A stretch of DNA of 64,000 bases from contig NZ_FNBN01000004.1 of the NCBI RefSeq assembly GCF_900102545.1, positions 310,001 through 374,000 of the forward strand. Direction: 5' to 3'. The notes under the pieces are model-generated. The model was not told the origin of the DNA and did no database searches. It saw only the letters and a program-made list of their open reading frames with translations. A program made the translations under genes and the position numbers. This document shows positions 8,300-18,600 of this stretch, piece by piece; the first letter of the stretch is position 1; every line of letters starts with the position of its first letter. Source of the stretch: Chitinophaga filiformis (GTDB lineage Bacteria > Bacteroidota > Bacteroidia > Chitinophagales > Chitinophagaceae).

Positions 8300-8373
8300 G
8301 AAGAAATGATATAAAATAGCAATGCCGCGAAGCTCTTCGCGGCATTGCTATTTTATATCATTTCTTCTTATCT
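8294..8373. terminator. Perfect 39-bp inverted repeat, bidirectional terminator
   Basis: Bases 8294-8332 are exactly complementary to 8335-8373, with two bases between. The G+C core GCCGCGAAG is flanked by A+T-rich arms that give T-rich tails on both strands. The left arm contains the stop codon of the YceI gene and the right arm contains the stop codon and last codons of the convergent hydrolase gene. Confidence 0.9.
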
Positions 8374-10175
8374 GCTTTGAACCTTCCGTTGGGCTGAACG
8401 GACGTCAGTCCCGTTACCTCTCCTTTCTCATTTATATTGAATTCAATCGTAAAGCCTTTCACATCTTTCAGGTTGAATTTATCTTTTTCCACCGGCACCA
8501 ATGTATAGTCTGTTTGTCCCGGCACATCAAGCATCAGCTGATCGTCTCCTTTCAGATGAACAGTTGCTTCCATACCACCGAATAAATATACACCGATGTA
8601 CTTCTGCAATGTTGCTTTGGCAAGCGGAATTGGCTTTGCGGTCCGGGAGAATATCACGGGATCTTTTACGTTGAGGTCTGCTTCTGCACTGGTAATATCA
8701 CCGTTGATATCTGTATTGAATTTAACCTTTGTGCCACCCTCTGTACTATCAATACCCGTTTCTTTATTTACAGTATATGTCTGAAAAACATCGTAGCATA
8801 CGTGTTTAAGATACTCCTTACTATCCGGCAGTAATACGAATAATGAATCGTTCTGCAGGATCACTTCAAACTTACCAAAAGCGTTACTGGCATAGTTGCC
8901 GGTATAATCACTCAGATTGCGGATCACATCTGCACCTTTTATCTTCGCTACGGCGGCGGTATCTTTCTCTTTATCGTCCTTAGCTTTGGCTTTCATCTCA
9001 TTCAGCTTCTTCATTGCAGTATCATTCCAGGCATAATATTTCACGCCCAACAACCTGTCTGAAAATATATTCCGGAGAAGGTTTGGTACCGGGGAACCGC
9101 TTTGATTGCTCAGGATAATAATACCGATGCTGTCAGATGGATAAAAGCAGGTACTGGCCGAGAATCCATCTATATTACCGCCATGTTCCACCTGATAATG
9201 CCCGCGATAAGTAGACAACATCCATCCCAGGCCGTAACTACCTCCGTATATATCAGGCATCTCTTTACCGGGCCTGCCACCGCCAATGGGCATTTGTGTA
9301 CTGGAAGCTTCTGTTACATAAGCCGCAGGCAGTACCTGTTTCCCGTTAAATTTACCACCATTAATCCAGGCAATCACCCATTGCGCCATGTCATTCACAC
9401 TGCTGTTGATACTGCCGGCAGGACCTATAGCAGTGATATTCTTATAGGGCGTTTTTCTAATCACGCTGTCTTTTACAACCTCATATCCCAGGGCGGCATC
9501 TTCCACTTTAAAACCTTCCAGTGAGGTAGAACTGTGATGCATACCAAGACTATCAAAGAAACGTGTTTTGATATTTTCCTCCCAGCTTTTGCCGGTCAGT
9601 TTTTCAGCCACTATTCCCTGTGCCATGAACATCAAATTGTTATACTGCCATTTGTATCGTAATGGCTCATTAGGCACCATATACCGGATGCGGTACAAGA
9701 GGGAATCCCGGGAGCTGGGACGGAAGAAGTACCAGGACAGGTCATAGCGGGACAATCCTGTACGATGGCTCATCATATCGCGCAGGGTAACATGAGCGTT
9801 CAGATCATCATTGTTAAATACCAGTTCCGGGAGATACTGGCGTACCGGAGTTTCGAAATCCAGCTTACCTTCCTGCCTTAATATACCAAGCAGGCCGGAA
9901 GTAAAGGCCTTGGTACAGGAGCCGATGGCAAAAACAGTATTGGGCGTAACAGGCAGCTTTTTCTCATAATCCCGGTAACCGAAACCTTTGGAATAGATGA
10001 TCTTATCTTTCTCAACAACAGCAATAGCCACGCCGGCAGCATGCCAGTCCTGCAATACCTTGTCCACTATCTTATCTATACCGGCAAAACGTTGTTGCTG
10101 TTGCTTATCAGTAGATTGTGCGCCGGCGCAAAGGGAGGCCAGCATGAGGCTTAGATACAGGCTAACTTTTTTCAT
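8358..10175 (-). CDS. Secreted serine hydrolase, class C beta-lactamase family with C-terminal DUF3471-like domain
   Basis: 605 residues. A signal peptide ends near CAGAQ (residue 20). Residues about 30-370 form a penicillin-binding-protein/AmpC-type domain with the nucleophile motif S86-C-T-K89, a YNN motif (YKWQYNNLM) and an HGG motif (VEHGGNIDG). The C-terminal 200 residues match the beta-rich DUF3471-type extension that often follows this domain. Such proteins act as D-amino-acid peptidases, esterases or weak lactamases; the substrate cannot be read from sequence. The last codons ADKKK lie within the long inverted repeat. Confidence 0.85.
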   Translation of the reverse strand: MKKVSLYLSLMLASLCAGAQSTDKQQQQRFAGIDKIVDKVLQDWHAAGVAIAVVEKDKIIYSKGFGYRDYEKKLPVTPNTVFAIGSCTKAFTSGLLGILRQEGKLDFETPVRQYLPELVFNNDDLNAHVTLRDMMSHRTGLSRYDLSWYFFRPSSRDSLLYRIRYMVPNEPLRYKWQYNNLMFMAQGIVAEKLTGKSWEENIKTRFFDSLGMHHSSTSLEGFKVEDAALGYEVVKDSVIRKTPYKNITAIGPAGSINSSVNDMAQWVIAWINGGKFNGKQVLPAAYVTEASSTQMPIGGGRPGKEMPDIYGGSYGLGWMLSTYRGHYQVEHGGNIDGFSASTCFYPSDSIGIIILSNQSGSPVPNLLRNIFSDRLLGVKYYAWNDTAMKKLNEMKAKAKDDKEKDTAAVAKIKGADVIRNLSDYTGNYASNAFGKFEVILQNDSLFVLLPDSKEYLKHVCYDVFQTYTVNKETGIDSTEGGTKVKFNTDINGDITSAEADLNVKDPVIFSRTAKPIPLAKATLQKYIGVYLFGGMEATVHLKGDDQLMLDVPGQTDYTLVPVEKDKFNLKDVKGFTIEFNINEKGEVTGLTSVQPNGRFKADKKK

Positions 10176-10251
10176 TGTGGTTGTTTAGTAAGCCTAAAAT
10201 AACGAAAGATTACTTAAATCCGGAGTTCTTCATAACGTGGAAGTTAGTTAC

Positions 10252-10620
10252 TCAGGCGGAGAGAGCCTTGTCATCATAAATCAGATGCGAAAAATCACAT
10301 AGTTTACCTAACAGATTACATAGTTCTACACCATGTTCGGTCAGTGCGTAGGTCACTTTGGGGGGCATTCCCGGGAACTGCTGGCGTGTAATCAGTCCGC
10401 TTTTTTCAAGCGTTTTCAGCCTGTCCGACAAGATATGATCGGTAATATAGGCCAGCTCTTCACGGATACCGGAAAAACGGTTATTACCTTCCTCTATGCA
10501 AAAGAGGACATCTGTTGTCCACCGCCTGCTCATTGTGAACAGCAGCTCATTCAGCGGACATTTACTTTCCAGATAACATTGGTTCTGGAAGTTTGATGAA
10601 TTCGTTTTTCTTTCAGCCAT
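10252..10620 (-). CDS. HxlR-family winged-helix regulator
   Basis: 122 residues from the ATG at 10620; a GTG two codons earlier (10626) is the alternative. The family signature is clear: a CPLNELLFTMSRRWT block with the conserved Cys-Pro, then the recognition helix region ITDHILSDRLKTLEKSGLI and the wing YALTEHG. HxlR proteins are dimeric DNA-binding regulators, several of which sense electrophiles through the conserved Cys. It diverges from the esterase at 10825 across about 200 bases, so that gene is the obvious target candidate. Confidence 0.88.
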   Translation of the reverse strand: MAERKTNSSNFQNQCYLESKCPLNELLFTMSRRWTTDVLFCIEEGNNRFSGIREELAYITDHILSDRLKTLEKSGLITRQQFPGMPPKVTYALTEHGVELCNLLGKLCDFSHLIYDDKALSA

Positions 10621-10824
10621 ATTCACACATTTTTTTATACGATTCCCTCAATTTACTGCGATTGTTTTAGAAGTCAAAGCGGTTTAGGATGGATGGAAAG
10701 ACGGCTGGAAAACGCTTCATTCGTATCTTTACGGCAGAGAACATACCTGACAATAAAGCCACGCTGCTACCGTTTTTCCGGAAGGAATGGCAGGCTGACA
10801 TTATCTGTTCAGAAAAAATTCAAT

Positions 10825-11952
10825 ATGATCCGTTTGACATTAATTTTGATAGCATTCCTGGTATCCCTTTTAGCCATCTTCAGAGCACCCACTTATCACT
10901 TATGGATGCTGGCAATCGGTGTGGCAGAATTTGCGTGGGTATTTATCACGATCACCTTTGTATTGCTGGTAGCTGGATTCATTTCCCGGAGATATCGCCT
11001 GGCAGGCACCCTGCTGGGAATAATTACCCTTTTTATACTGCTTTCCCCCATTTTCAGGGCCTATATCGTGGCAAGTGAACTACCCGCAGCAATGGATACC
11101 GCCCTGGGAGAAAAGGATCATAGCAATGACATACAGCCATTCAGCCTCGTTACCATGCTGACGGATTATCCCCAGCAGCCAGTTGTTTCAAAGACCCTCA
11201 ATTACCGGGCGGACACCCTCCCTTCTTCCACCCTCGATTTTTATCCGGCACAGCAGCCAGGCCTGCGGCCATGTGTAGTGGTGATACATGGCGGCTCCTG
11301 GACCAGTGGCGATAGCAAACAATTACCTGAACTAAATAATTACCTGGCGCAGGCTGGCTATCATGTAGCTTCTGTCAATTACAGGCTGGCGCCTACCTAT
11401 CGTTGTCCCACACCGATAGAAGATGTATATGCCGCCATGGATTACCTCCGCCAGCTTGCAGCCATCCTTCAGATCGATACCAGCAACTTTGTGCTGCTCG
11501 GCCGCTCTGCCGGAGCACAGATTGCATTACTGGCAGCGTACCGTCAAAAAGTACCTGGCCTGAAAGGCGTAGTAGATTTCTATGGTCCGGCCGATATGGT
11601 GTGGGGATATTCAGCACCTGCCAATCCCCTGGTGATGGATTCCCGTAAAGTACTGGAGAATTACCTGGGCGGTACTTACAGCACTGTTCCGGACAATTAT
11701 GCCTCCAGTTCTCCAATAGAATTCGCAGACAAGCATGCAATGCCTACGCTCATTATACATGGGGAAAATGATCCCCTGGTTGCATATGAGCACAGTATCA
11801 GGCTTAATAAGAAACTGACAGACAATGGTGTTAAACATTATTTCCTTTCTCTCCCCTGGGCAACCCATGGATTTGACTATAACCTGAAAGGTCCCGGAGG
11901 GCAACTGTCTACTTATGCGGTGGAGCGGTTTGTAAAGAATGTAACGCGATAA
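10825..11952 (+). CDS. Membrane-anchored alpha/beta hydrolase (BD-FAE/HSL-like esterase)
   Basis: 375 residues from the ATG at 10825, chosen because it begins the first hydrophobic helix (MIRLTLILIAFLV); an earlier in-frame start at 10693 would add 44 residues without family character. Residues 1-85 contain three membrane helices. The hydrolase domain follows with an oxyanion motif HGGSW (155-159), nucleophile GRSAG (Ser228), an acid in ENDPL and the His of ATHGFD. The fold matches carboxylesterases of the BD-FAE group. The catalytic face is probably periplasmic. It is divergent from an HxlR regulator and ends at a strong terminator. Confidence 0.78.
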   Translation: MIRLTLILIAFLVSLLAIFRAPTYHLWMLAIGVAEFAWVFITITFVLLVAGFISRRYRLAGTLLGIITLFILLSPIFRAYIVASELPAAMDTALGEKDHSNDIQPFSLVTMLTDYPQQPVVSKTLNYRADTLPSSTLDFYPAQQPGLRPCVVVIHGGSWTSGDSKQLPELNNYLAQAGYHVASVNYRLAPTYRCPTPIEDVYAAMDYLRQLAAILQIDTSNFVLLGRSAGAQIALLAAYRQKVPGLKGVVDFYGPADMVWGYSAPANPLVMDSRKVLENYLGGTYSTVPDNYASSSPIEFADKHAMPTLIIHGENDPLVAYEHSIRLNKKLTDNGVKHYFLSLPWATHGFDYNLKGPGGQLSTYAVERFVKNVTR

Positions 11953-11970
11953 TGTTCAGATATTTGGAAA

Positions 11971-12000
11971 GTCCGGGAGGTAAAATCCCGGACTTTTTTT
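11971..12000 (+). terminator. Rho-independent terminator after esterase
   Basis: Stem GTCCGGGA / TCCCGGAC with a 7-base loop is followed directly by seven or more T. Confidence 0.92.
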
Positions 12001-12081
12001 TATTGCTTTTATGCAATTTGATAGTTTAATGCATCCTATAGCTGCGTAGAACACTGTCCTTTACCATCAAAACTATTTATT

Positions 12082-12831
12082 ATGAAAACACAAACATCAG
12101 TTATTCTATCAATACCCCAACCCTGCCATCAATCATGGAATGAAATGACACCTGCGGATAAAGGCAGGTTCTGTCAGAGTTGTCAGAAAACAGTGACCGA
12201 CTTCTCAACATTGAGTGACTCACAGTTTATTGACTTATTGAAGAATAAACAGACTAGTGCATGTGGACGCTTTACTGCCAGTCAATTAAACAGAGTAATT
12301 AGTGACCCGGTTCCAGACAAGCGTCGCAAGCCCTTTGTATCTATTGCGGCTATTGTTGCTGCACTGACCATTACAATACCTGCTGTGCAAGCAGCAGCAG
12401 CTCCGAATAAAGTAGAACAGACAACAGATAAAGAAGATAAACCAACAACAGGTAACGTTTCGTTAGAGGATTCAACAAGCTTTATTTCAGGTGTAGTAAA
12501 AGAAGGTCGTGATAACTTACCTCTACCGAGTGCAACTGTAAGAATAAAGGATACGAATATTGGAACAGTGACAGATCAATCCGGACAATTCAAACTACGT
12601 ATCCCGGATGATTTTAAGAAAAAAGTGATGATACTTGAGATTAGATTTGTCGGTTATGAAATAAAGACCGTTAAAGTTGATTTAAAGAAAGCTATCAGGC
12701 CAATTAGTATACAGCTCACAGAAGACACGACCATGCTGGGTAAATTTGGTATTCGTTTCATTACGGATGATAAAAAGGAACTTTCCTTATGGGAGAAACT
12801 CAGGGGTAGAGTGAAAGAAATTTTCAGTTAA
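12082..12831 (+). CDS. Cysteine-motif / carboxypeptidase-regulatory-like membrane protein, copy 1
   Basis: 249 residues. Residues 1-80 carry a cysteine pattern (Cys15, Cys31, Cys34, Cys61) within PCHQSWNEMTP, GRFCQSCQK and ACGRF. A hydrophobic segment at about 84-104 (FVSIAAIVAALTITIPAVQA) should cross the inner membrane. After a short acidic linker comes a beta-sandwich of the carboxypeptidase-regulatory-like type (ISGVVKEG..., IGTVTDQSGQFKLRIP). The four cysteines could bind zinc in the cytoplasm, with the beta domain in the periplasm. This architecture recurs in Chitinophagaceae, but I know no function for it. A paralogue follows 29 bases downstream. Confidence 0.75.
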   Translation: MKTQTSVILSIPQPCHQSWNEMTPADKGRFCQSCQKTVTDFSTLSDSQFIDLLKNKQTSACGRFTASQLNRVISDPVPDKRRKPFVSIAAIVAALTITIPAVQAAAAPNKVEQTTDKEDKPTTGNVSLEDSTSFISGVVKEGRDNLPLPSATVRIKDTNIGTVTDQSGQFKLRIPDDFKKKVMILEIRFVGYEIKTVKVDLKKAIRPISIQLTEDTTMLGKFGIRFITDDKKELSLWEKLRGRVKEIFS

Positions 12832-12860
12832 TAATTGCAAACAATACTTAAGCGATTTAT

Positions 12861-13643
12861 ATGAATAAGCAACCCTTCATGATATCCATCCCTACACCCT
12901 GCCACGAGTCATGGCAAAACATGACACCTGCGGACAAAGGTAGGTTCTGTCAGAGTTGCCAGAAGATAGTAACCGATTTTTCAGGCATGAGTGATCAGCA
13001 GATTATTTCATATCTAAAGACGAGACAAGGAAATGTTTGCGGCCGTTTTGATACCGAGCAACTGAACAGGGAAATCAGCATGCCTGCTAATACACGGAAG
13101 CAGCCCTTTGCTCCAATAGCTGCGATAGTTGCAGCGTTGACGATCGCTATACCCTCAGTACAGGGCAAAAGCAAGGCAGAGAAAATACAGCTGGTACCTG
13201 ACAGATTAAACGCAACGCTTCAACGGATCGATACCTTACCATATATAAAAGGCATTGTAATAGATATAGATGGTACAGATAAATATAATCTTTATGGAGC
13301 AGCCATCAGGCTGAAGGGGCAAGATATATATAGCATTACAGACACTTCAGGAAAGTTCGAGCTAAAGATTCCCGGGAACTACAAAGAAGAAACCCTTACA
13401 CTGGAAATACATCTTTTCGGTTATCATACAAAGGAATTTGTTGTTTCAAGAAATGAGACAGGATATATAGAGTTTCCAATGCAAATCGATAAAGATGCGC
13501 AAAAACGCTCAGCGCTCATGGGAGCAGTTACAATTATAGAGGCCCAGGAGTTAACATCAAAACCTAACGCCTGGCAACGCTTTAAATATAAAGTGGGGCA
13601 ACTTTCCATTGATGCTCTATTCTCTGCAATTCGTTTCTGGTAA
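12861..13643 (+). CDS. Cysteine-motif / carboxypeptidase-regulatory-like membrane protein, copy 2
   Basis: 260 residues, a tandem paralogue of the preceding gene. The N-terminal block is nearly identical in layout (Cys14, Cys30, Cys33, Cys60; MTPADKGRFCQSCQK shared), as is the membrane segment (FAPIAAIVAALTIAIPSVQ). The beta domain is more diverged (IKGIVIDIDG..., ITDTSGKFELKIP), and the tail differs after residue about 215. The conserved N-terminus and drifting C-terminus suggest a common signalling or anchoring part with different ligand faces. It was probably made by local duplication and is co-transcribed with copy 1. Confidence 0.75.
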   Translation: MNKQPFMISIPTPCHESWQNMTPADKGRFCQSCQKIVTDFSGMSDQQIISYLKTRQGNVCGRFDTEQLNREISMPANTRKQPFAPIAAIVAALTIAIPSVQGKSKAEKIQLVPDRLNATLQRIDTLPYIKGIVIDIDGTDKYNLYGAAIRLKGQDIYSITDTSGKFELKIPGNYKEETLTLEIHLFGYHTKEFVVSRNETGYIEFPMQIDKDAQKRSALMGAVTIIEAQELTSKPNAWQRFKYKVGQLSIDALFSAIRFW

Positions 13644-13655
13644 CTATGATATCAC

Positions 13656-14018
13656 TCACTTCCCGTCAGGCACAAAATTAAAATCCACTCCCTCCTTAAA
13701 AGTCACATACACCCTTCTCCATGGATCATCATCCACCAGCTCCCACTTATGACCAGTACCATAGGTATCCATGGCAATCAGGATATCCCCCGGTCTCAGG
13801 GTAAACTGTTCCCCCAGGTAAGTCTCAAACAACAAAGTACCCGATAAGGTAATCACATATTGAGTGGTCGGCGCAGGATGCCAGTCATAGGTAGAACGCG
13901 GGGCTGTTTCATTGAACATGATAGAATCCACTTCATTAACGTCCCGGTGTGTTACTGTCCCAACTGTAAAATGAGAATGTCCGTCTTCGCCTGTGTATAG
14001 TTTATATGCTCTGATCAT
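13656..14018 (-). CDS. Small cupin-fold protein
   Basis: 120 residues from the ATG at 14018; the longer frame would need a TTG start at 14045. A single cupin domain is visible: TTQYVITLSGTLLFET followed by LRPGDILIAMDTYGTGHKWE, giving the usual G-x-L and PGD strands and a late His. A metal site may use His of DWHPAP and His of GTGHKW. The protein is cytoplasmic with no signal peptide. The substrate is unknown. It lies convergent with the tandem cysteine-motif genes. Confidence 0.72.
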   Translation of the reverse strand: MIRAYKLYTGEDGHSHFTVGTVTHRDVNEVDSIMFNETAPRSTYDWHPAPTTQYVITLSGTLLFETYLGEQFTLRPGDILIAMDTYGTGHKWELVDDDPWRRVYVTFKEGVDFNFVPDGK

Positions 14019-14419
14019 GGTCCTTGTATCCTGTTTCAGGCACAAGATAGAACTGTTAAATCTAAAGTTTTGCTAAAAATAGGGAGTATCTTTTCGCTAT
14101 TACAACTGTCAAAACTGCGCTCCGGCAGGAAGACTATCAGCAGACTCGCATATTAACACATAATTGATTAAGTCAATATTTTATCAGATTAATAATCAAA
14201 TAATAACAAAGCCGCATGCAGTCCCCGGCAGCGCATAATTGACAAGGTCAAACATGCATTTCTCGCCATTATGACACATTTAAAACGGGTTTAACCCCTA
14301 TTTTCCACCTGCCCGCAACTATTTATTGCGGTAGCATGTTAATCATAAAGCACATGGTTTTACATTTACTTTGCGTCAGAAAGAGCTATACAACAGACAT
14401 CTAAACAAACAGCATCCAC
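14019..14419. other. 401-base intergenic region between divergent cupin and alcohol dehydrogenase genes
   Basis: No gene seen. The region is A+T-rich in the middle (14160-14210). The right end holds a possible promoter for the dehydrogenase: TACTTTG at 14367-14373, one base short of the TAnnTTTG consensus, about 46 bases before the ATG. No repeat or strong hairpin was noticed. Confidence 0.5.
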
Positions 14420-15580
14420 ATGTTAAACTTTGAATTCAGGAACCCAACGAAGATCTTATTTGGCAAAGGACAGATTGCCAATCTCCCAAAGGAAATCCCT
14501 GCCGGAGCAAAATTATTAATGCTTTATGGTGGTGGCAGTATTAAACAGAATGGTATTTATGATCAGGTAAAAGATGCCTTACAGGGATTTACCGTACTGG
14601 AATTCAGCGGTATTCCCGCCAACCCCGAATACGAGGTATTACTGAAGGCCCTCAAAGTGATCAAAGATGAAAAGATCGACTTTATGCTGGCAGTCGGTGG
14701 CGGCTCCGTTATTGACGGTGTAAAATTCCTCTCTTCTGCTGCTCTTTATGAAGGCGACACCCCCTGGGATATCCTCTCCAAAAAGATCGTTACCAAAAAA
14801 GGACTGCCATTCGGTACCGTCCTTACACTGCCGGCCACAGCTTCAGAAATGAACTCCGGCGCGGTGATCAGCAGGAAAGAAACACAGGAGAAATTCTCCA
14901 TGGGCGGCCCCGGACTATTCCCGCAGTTCTCCGTGCTGGACCCAACAGTAGTGGCTTCTATTCCTAAGCGTCAGCTGGCCAATGGCATTACAGATGCGTT
15001 CACACATGTACTGGAACAATACATGACCTATCCTGCCGGCGCCCTGCTGCAGGACAGGATTGCAGAAAGTATCATGCAGACACTCATTGAGGTAGCTCCA
15101 AGGGTAATAAAAGACCCTTCAGATTACGAAGCTGCCGCTAATTTTATGTGGAGCTGCACCATGGCCCTCAATGGCCTGATACAGAAAGGCGTGCCTACCG
15201 ATTGGGCGATACATGCCATGGGACATGAACTGACTGCCATGTTCGGAATAGATCATGCCAGAACACTGGCTATTATTGCGCCCTCCCATTACCGCTATAA
15301 CTTCGACGGTAAAAAAGAGAAACTGGCACAATACGCTGAACGTGTCTGGAATGTAACAGCTATGAGTCTCGAAGAACAGGCTACCGCCGGCATAAAGATG
15401 ACGGAAGAATTCTTTCATTCCCTGGATATCGACACAAGACTATCTGAGTATACCGGATTGTATGAAGGAACAGCTCAGATCATCTCCCGGAGATTCACAG
15501 AAAGAGGCTGGAATGGCCTGGGTGAGAGAAAGTCATTAACACCCGATGACGTTGAGAAGATCGTAGAAATGAGCTACTAG
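14420..15580 (+). CDS. yqhD: Iron-containing alcohol dehydrogenase, YqhD type
   Basis: 386 residues, the same length and layout as Escherichia coli YqhD, an NADPH-dependent aldehyde reductase that removes short-chain and lipid-derived aldehydes. The N-terminus FEFRNPTKILFGKGQI, the cofactor-binding VGGGSVIDG (92-100), LPATASEMNSGAVIS, the metal ligands Asp and His in GITDAFTHVLEQY and the His pair in HAMGHELTAMFGIDHA are all present. It is cytoplasmic. The gene faces the jetABC operon and shares a bidirectional terminator with it. Confidence 0.85.
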   Translation: MLNFEFRNPTKILFGKGQIANLPKEIPAGAKLLMLYGGGSIKQNGIYDQVKDALQGFTVLEFSGIPANPEYEVLLKALKVIKDEKIDFMLAVGGGSVIDGVKFLSSAALYEGDTPWDILSKKIVTKKGLPFGTVLTLPATASEMNSGAVISRKETQEKFSMGGPGLFPQFSVLDPTVVASIPKRQLANGITDAFTHVLEQYMTYPAGALLQDRIAESIMQTLIEVAPRVIKDPSDYEAAANFMWSCTMALNGLIQKGVPTDWAIHAMGHELTAMFGIDHARTLAIIAPSHYRYNFDGKKEKLAQYAERVWNVTAMSLEEQATAGIKMTEEFFHSLDIDTRLSEYTGLYEGTAQIISRRFTERGWNGLGERKSLTPDDVEKIVEMSY

Positions 15581-15586
15581 AGAAAT

Positions 15587-15638
15587 AAAAAACTCCGTCT
15601 ACGCTCCCTTATAAGGATGACTGACGGAGTTTTTATTT
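15587..15638. terminator. Bidirectional terminator between yqhD and jetC
   Basis: AACTCCGTC (15591-15599) pairs with GACGGAGTT (15623-15631). The outer A/T extension gives AAAAA on the left and TTTTT on the right, so it can end transcripts from both sides. Confidence 0.85.
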
Positions 15639-15651
15639 ATAGTGCCGTGTA

Positions 15652-18600
15652 TCAGACTGCTACCTGCTTATCTTCCATCTTGTCCTGCAACTCTTTCACT
15701 GTCATGTTATACAGCACACTGTGACGCCCATTCACACGCTGCACCAGGTGTACATGTGCAATGAAATGCTGTACAATCTGGATCTTATCGCTCGGTGTTA
15801 CCACCAGCAATTGCAGGTGCAGCTGCTTACAAAGCTCCATCAGGTAAGTTGCTTTTTCCTCATCCTGGTTACTGAAGCTCTCATCCACAGCAATGAACCG
15901 CAGGCTGCGTGCATTCTTCCCTTCCCGCGTGATACCAAACTGGTAAGCAATAGCACTACAGAGAATTGTATATGTCAGCTGCGCTTTTTCACCACCCGAC
16001 AACTGTCCCATCTGCCTGTATATCTTCTTGGATTCATTCGTTTCCCTGAAACGCTCATCCGCCCAGAACTCAAACCAGTTACGGGCATCCAGTACGCGGG
16101 CACGATAGGTTTCGCTCTCATCCAATGCTGCAATGAGCGGCATTACCTTTTCCCGGAAATGCTGTGCCTTCTCTTCAAAGCTGCTCTGCTGCCAGTTAGC
16201 TGCCTGTGGCAACGCATCCAGCAAACGCCCTTTGAATTCCCTTGCTTCTGAGCCGGAAGCTACCGGTCTTTTCACCAGCTGGATATAAGTATCCGGCAGG
16301 CGGTTGAAGTTAATACCGCTCAGTGAGTGGTTCAGCTTCTGTATTGTATTGGAGATATCACGCTCCCACTTCTCCATTTCCTCATTCAGTCCGCCGATCT
16401 TGTAAGTGATCGTAACGTTGATATAGCTTTCGAAGTCCTTCTTGAATCCTGGCAGATTATCGTTGGTCAGCTTATTCAGCCATTCGATATACTCCGTAGC
16501 ATGTACAGCATCATCAGAGAATGCCTGTACATCCGCTATCCAGTCAGGGAACTTCTGTATTACCTCTGCAGAAGGACTCTTCAAACGGTTAATACTTCTG
16601 TTCAGCATTACCTCTTCCTTATGACGGGCATCTTCGGCCAGCTTGAGATCCTGCTCCTTGTTCTCGCGGAGAGATTTATAGATGGCAGCAATGTTCTCCA
16701 ATGTCACATTACCTAACAGGTGACTATGCTGTTGCTGGAAGTTCAGCAGTTCATCCTTATCTGTTTCAGTAATGTGCTGTAACAGGTGTTGCATGGCCTG
16801 TTGCTCTTCTTCCATATCGGCGATGTTACGCTGTTCCAGCGCTTCATTCCTGATGAGCATTGCCTGCGCTTCCCCATTATCTTCCTTCTGCCTCTCGATG
16901 TCCAGCAATTGTTGTTTCAGTGCATCCAGTTCCTGGTTCTCATCCGTCAGTGAACCTATCTGCTCCTGCGCCTTACGGATACTCTTCTGGATCTTAGCAA
17001 CATTGATCTCGTCAAATCCTTTATGTTCTTTCAGACGACCTACTGCATAGAATTGTTTCTGTAAACGGGCGGACCTTGACTTACAGGTCTGCAGGATCTC
17101 GTTAGATGCAGTAAGCGCTTCATTCAGTTTATTCCTTTTGGAGATCAGCGCATCTTTTTTACGTTCATTGTTCCAACCCATTACATAGCGGGAAGCATCG
17201 TTGCTGTGACTCCTGTCATCCTTTTCATGCCTGTCACGGTTCTTGATCAGACCTTCCACAGTAATAGCCATATCGTGACGTTGCAGCGCTTTCTCATCAT
17301 TCACACACACATAGCTGAACTGCTGGATGACTTGTTGTTGTACCCAGGGACTTAATTTATGATCGGGATGGAAATCAAGTTTATGATATACGGTATCATC
17401 TTCAGGATACAGCGTCAATGCTGACTCCTTGATCTGATAATAGATCAGGCGCGTACGCAGGTCGTTATTGTTTACGTAGGAAGTTACCTTCTTGTAATGT
17501 TTCTCAGGCACCAGCAGGCGCAGTGAGAACGAGTGTAACAGTTTTTCCAGGGCGGGCTGCCATTCAATTTCCTCTGCTTTCACCTGGATCAGTTCCCCTG
17601 CAAACAATATCTCACTCACATCAATCTTCAGGTTATTACAGATCTCTTTACGCAGTGCTACCAGGTGCGAAGGGATGTTGTTGCGTGACTGGTGCAACAT
17701 CTCTATCTCTTTCTCCAACGTTTCCTTTTCACTCTCTGCACGTTCCTTTACCCTTTTGGCACTGTATTCGTCTTCTTCATTGAGGCGCTGTTCTGTTTCC
17801 AGTTTCAGGGAGCTACGATGTACTTCCTTCAGTATCCGCTGATAAGTTGCTTCGTCATTCAGGTTCTCTTCCTTCAGGTGCAAAGTGTCACACCAGGCAG
17901 AAAATTCCTTCAGGTTCTCTTCTGTTTCCTCGCGCTTCCGTTCCAGGTCCTGGATCTCTTTTTCCAGTTGTTGTAAACGTTGCCCGGCTTTATTTTGTTC
18001 CAGCAGGTTCAGGGTTGTACGTTCCTGTTCCAGCAGGTCAGCCATATTGATCTTCGTCTCTTCTATTTTCTTCCGCAGCGACTGCACTTCCTGCCGGCGT
18101 TCAAGCAATGCCTGTGTCAGTAACTGATTCCTCGTAAAGCTGTTCCAGATGGTAGCTGTGTTTAGCTCCTGTTTCAGCTGTGTGATAGTAGTCTGATAGG
18201 AAGAAAAGTTCTCATAGTGCTCCCTCACAGGCTCCAGCAGGCGGATCTGCTCTTCTGCCTTTTCTATATTACGCTGGGCATCCAGCAAGGTAGTGAGGTG
18301 TTTCTTCAGGTCCTGGAACTGTTCTTCCATATTGCGGGGTTCCAGCATATTGGTACGGATGAAGTCATCCAGGTTCCCCAATACCTTGATACCTACTGTC
18401 TGGTTGAACAGCTGTAATGCCTGTATACTTTGCATACCCAGGGCATCTACCATACGCTGTGCATATTTGCTGGCAGCGTCAAACCACTCTACCTGTCTGC
18501 GTCCTCCCCTGTTGTATAACTGATCGATACGGCGTTTCCAGTTGCCACCCAGATCAAAGGGACTGAAATCATCAGCGATATGCATAGCACGATGGGCTAC

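Noticed and set aside
8294..8373. Insertion-sequence end or attachment site
   Set aside because: No transposase or target duplication is present, and the structure sits exactly between two stop codons of convergent genes, where a terminator is expected.
15587..15651. Remnant of a jetD gene after jetC
   Set aside because: Only 71 bases separate the jetC and yqhD stop codons, filled by a terminator; no DUF3322/DUF2220 sequence is present in any frame.
17523..18127. Plus-strand genes opposite jetC
   Set aside because: Antisense frames in a long coiled-coil gene; Ser/Phe/Leu-rich mirror of Glu/Lys/Gln codons.
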